Positions 5,401-6,762 of a stretch of DNA of 6,762 nt are shown here, piece by piece. Origin of the DNA: Nitrospira sp. UBA6909 (GTDB lineage: Bacteria; Nitrospirota; Nitrospiria; Nitrospirales; Nitrospiraceae); assembly GCA_002451055.1 (NCBI GenBank), contig DKBD01000128.1, forward strand, positions 1,476 to 8,237, in the 5' to 3' direction. The notes beneath the pieces are model-generated. The model worked only from the letters and a program-made list of their open reading frames with translations, searched no databases and was not told the origin of the DNA. A program made the position numbers and the translations under genes. The first letter of the stretch is position 1, and the number at the start of each line of letters is the position of its first letter.

Positions 5401-5655
5401 GTGGCGGGCGGCGGATCAGGCAACGGACTGTACGATCATCTTTATAAACGATTTTTTGAACAGCGTGACACCCACGAAGGCTATTCGTTTCAGCAGGCTC
5501 CCGGGGGCAGCGCACCGACTCCGACCGTTACATTCAGTGAGAAACTGCAATGGTGGACGTGGAATCGATGGCAACGGCGGAAAAAGCTTCTTGCCGAGCG
5601 AGACAAGCTGCAACAGGAAATCCTACAAATCAAGAAGCCGGCTCGACCGAAGTAG
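5401..5655 (+). CDS. Small basic Trp-rich protein with C-terminal helix, unknown function
   Basis: 84 residues from the GTG start. The N-terminal half is Gly-rich and polar (GGGSGNGLYDHLYKRFFEQ), followed by a Pro/Thr linker at 34-44. The C-terminal half (45-79) is a strongly basic helix that opens with a tryptophan cluster, WWTWNRWQRRKKLL, and continues as heptad-like LLAERDKLQQEILQIKK. There is no signal peptide. The Trp and Arg/Lys cluster could bind nucleic acid or a membrane surface, or the helix could mediate oligomerisation. This is inference, and no family is recognised. An upstream in-frame ATG at 5338 would add 21 residues but lacks a ribosome site and overlaps the predicted -10 box. 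The next gene follows after 97 bp on the same strand and may share its transcript. Confidence 0.7.
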   Translation: MAGGGSGNGLYDHLYKRFFEQRDTHEGYSFQQAPGGSAPTPTVTFSEKLQWWTWNRWQRRKKLLAERDKLQQEILQIKKPARPK

Positions 5656-5704
5656 CGTGAGCCGAGTATTCCCTGGTGTTGTAAGAATGACTATTGATAG
5701 GTTG

Positions 5705-5720
5705 AGACCGGAATCGGTCT
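5705..5720 (+). repeat. Perfect 6-bp hairpin upstream of the beta-sandwich protein gene
   Basis: AGACCG (5705-5710), loop GAAT, CGGTCT (5715-5720). It is followed by GGTCGGTGG rather than a T-run, so it is more likely an mRNA leader hairpin or operator dyad than a terminator. It lies 32 nt before the ATG at 5753. Confidence 0.45.
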
Positions 5721-5752
5721 GGTCGGTGGCGCATGTAGGTGTGTATCCGTCC

Positions 5753-6514
5753 ATGTGCATGAGCAAGATCTTATGCAGTTTGTTCTTGGCCTGCTGGAGT
5801 GTGCTGGCGGTTGTCGATACGGTATGGGCCGTACAACGGGAAACGCACGAGGAAAAAGAGTCCAATCTGAAGCAGCAAGCGAAGGGTGGACTCTTCCAGA
5901 AGTGGACGTTCGATCAGGATCAGCTGAATCAAGTGCCCGCCGGATTTGCCGTGTTTGTCGCCGGTGATGGGCTGCCTGGGGAATGGACCGTTCAGGCTGA
6001 TACGGGGTCGCCGTCTCCGTCCAATGTGCTGGCGGTATCATCGAACTGTGGAGCGGAGCAGTGCTACCAGCTTCTGTTGGCGAAAGGATTCAATTACGAG
6101 TACCCTGACCTTGTCGTGCGCTTCCGTGCCTCTGAAGGAGGGGGAGGGAGCGGGGGTGTCGTGTTTGGGGCGAGCGACGCCGCCAATTTTTATGGGGCGG
6201 TGGTCGATCTGGCCGCTTCCACGGCGCAAGTGATCCACTTCGCAGCGGGAAGTGAGAGAGTGCTTGCCGAGGCTCCGATCAATCTAAAAAAAACAGATTG
6301 GCATTCGCTCAGGGCACAGCGAAATACGATTATCAGCAAGGACTTCATCGAGATGTTCGTCGACGGGGCGCTCGTGCTGACCGTTGAAGATCAGACGCTT
6401 GGATTGGGGGAAGTCGGACTGTTGGCGCGCGGGAAATCATCCCTGTTTTTTGATACGTTCCACGCCGTTCCCCTCTTTTCACATCGCCCTCTTTCGGCAC
6501 CACCGGCGTACTAG
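5753..6514 (+). CDS. Secreted concanavalin/LamG-like (DUF1080-type) beta-sandwich protein
   Basis: 253 residues from ATG 5753. A signal peptide covers about 1-26 (hydrophobic core LCSLFLACWSVLAVV, cleavage near VWA-V). A charged linker (27-45) leads into one domain at about 48-240. The pattern is that of concanavalin A-like jelly-roll domains such as DUF1080 or LamG_3: WTF at 51, GEWTV at 76, a D119-LVVRF strand, SGGVVFGASDAANFYGAVV (133-151), DWHSLRAQR (182-190), IEMFVDGALVLT (199-210) and GEVGLLARGKSSLFFDTFHAV. Such domains bind or cleave glycans, or act as passive modules. No catalytic residues can be assigned here. C99 and C104 could form a disulfide. The start is not fixed: ATG 5759, GTG 5741 and ATG 5687 are in frame and none has a strong ribosome site. 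The signal peptide favours 5753 or 5759. The gene is probably co-transcribed with the 84-residue protein gene. Confidence 0.8.
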   Translation: MCMSKILCSLFLACWSVLAVVDTVWAVQRETHEEKESNLKQQAKGGLFQKWTFDQDQLNQVPAGFAVFVAGDGLPGEWTVQADTGSPSPSNVLAVSSNCGAEQCYQLLLAKGFNYEYPDLVVRFRASEGGGGSGGVVFGASDAANFYGAVVDLAASTAQVIHFAAGSERVLAEAPINLKKTDWHSLRAQRNTIISKDFIEMFVDGALVLTVEDQTLGLGEVGLLARGKSSLFFDTFHAVPLFSHRPLSAPPAY

Positions 6515-6762
6515 ACCTCGGGGGGAGCGAAAAAGGGGGTGCTCCAAAGCTTGCCTTTCCTTGTGTGACTGGAGTAGCATACGCAGGCTTGATTGCGAAA
6601 GGCCTGGCAAACGAGCATGGAAAGTGGCAAGGCCTGAACGGATGTTGTTTTGGTCCGGCCAGAGAATCTGATCGGAAGCCAGAGCTAAGTCGACGCTGTG
6701 TTGCTGACGTCTTCGGCCCATTTCTTTCCTCGTTTCTTTCTCGCGTCCAAAACAACACCATT
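6515..6762. other. Noncoding tail with nested inverted repeats, no convincing gene
   Basis: CTTGCCTTTCC (6550-6560) pairs with GGAAA-gt-GGCAAG (6619-6631), 11 bp with a two-base bulge. Inside it, CAGGCTT (6584-6590) pairs with AAGGCCTG (6599-6606), with one bulged G. The string AAGGCCTG recurs at 6629-6636, so the inner arm has an alternative partner that would break the outer stem. A weak GGAGC/GCTCC stem lies at 6524-6545. Bases 6721-6745 contain two near-copies of TTTCTTTCTCG. The stretch could hold a structured RNA or simply intergenic palindromes. A leftward frame of 80 codons (6721-6479) exists but is not persuasive. Confidence 0.4.

Noticed and set aside
5357..5752. N-terminal extension of the beta-sandwich protein frame
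   Set aside because: The frame stays open for 132 codons upstream, but this part overlaps the 84-residue gene, has shadow-like composition, and would bury the signal peptide in the middle of the protein.
6284..6300. A AAA AAA slippery heptamer within AATCT...AGATT arms as a programmed frameshift
   Set aside because: The -1 frame gives about 30 basic residues of no recognisable type before a stop, while the zero frame continues the domain normally. The run encodes Lys-Lys.
6524..6545. GGAGC/GCTCC as terminator of the beta-sandwich gene
   Set aside because: It is only five pairs around a 12-base loop with no T-run after it, too weak to call.

Overview
The window looks like chromosomal DNA of a GC-rich, free-living Gram-negative bacterium. 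Outer-membrane (TolC) and secreted proteins are present, Shine-Dalgarno sites are canonical (AAGGAGG), and promoters are sigma70-like. The overall style suggests Nitrospirota (Nitrospira-like), but that is an impression from gene content and composition. No marker gene proves it. I see no mobile element, CRISPR array, tRNA or rRNA.

Layout. Positions 1-2581 hold a leftward set of three closely spaced genes. In order of transcription these are a TolC-family outer-membrane channel (2581-1016), a seven-helix CPBP/Rce1-like membrane protein with degraded catalytic motifs (1008-298), and a metallo-beta-lactamase-fold hydrolase that runs off the left edge (266-1). The gaps of 7 and 31 bp suggest one operon. 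Positions 2582-2634 are a compact divergent promoter region. Rightward from it runs a secreted protein of unknown function (2635-3087). Positions 3088-3401 contain a pyrimidine tract, small inverted repeats and a candidate 40-residue small protein (3252-3374) that the longer genes leave uncovered. This is followed by a 71-residue two-helix membrane protein (3402-3617) with a very strong ribosome-binding site.

Positions 3618-3710 are a GC-rich palindromic block between convergent genes. Leftward lies a full-length secreted M28-family zinc aminopeptidase with a PA-like insert (5240-3711). A second divergent promoter region (5241-5400) separates it from a rightward pair: an 84-residue basic, tryptophan-rich protein with a C-terminal helix (5401-5655) and a secreted concanavalin-like beta-sandwich protein (5753-6514). 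The last 248 bp (6515-6762) carry no convincing gene but hold a nested inverted-repeat structure.

Functionally, most products are predicted to act in the envelope or be exported. The clearest shared theme is the cell envelope; no complete pathway is visible. The points most worth a second look are the apparently protease-dead CPBP protein between TolC and an MBL hydrolase, the small-protein pair at 3252-3617, the shared-core divergent promoters at 2597-2648, and the two palindromic noncoding blocks.
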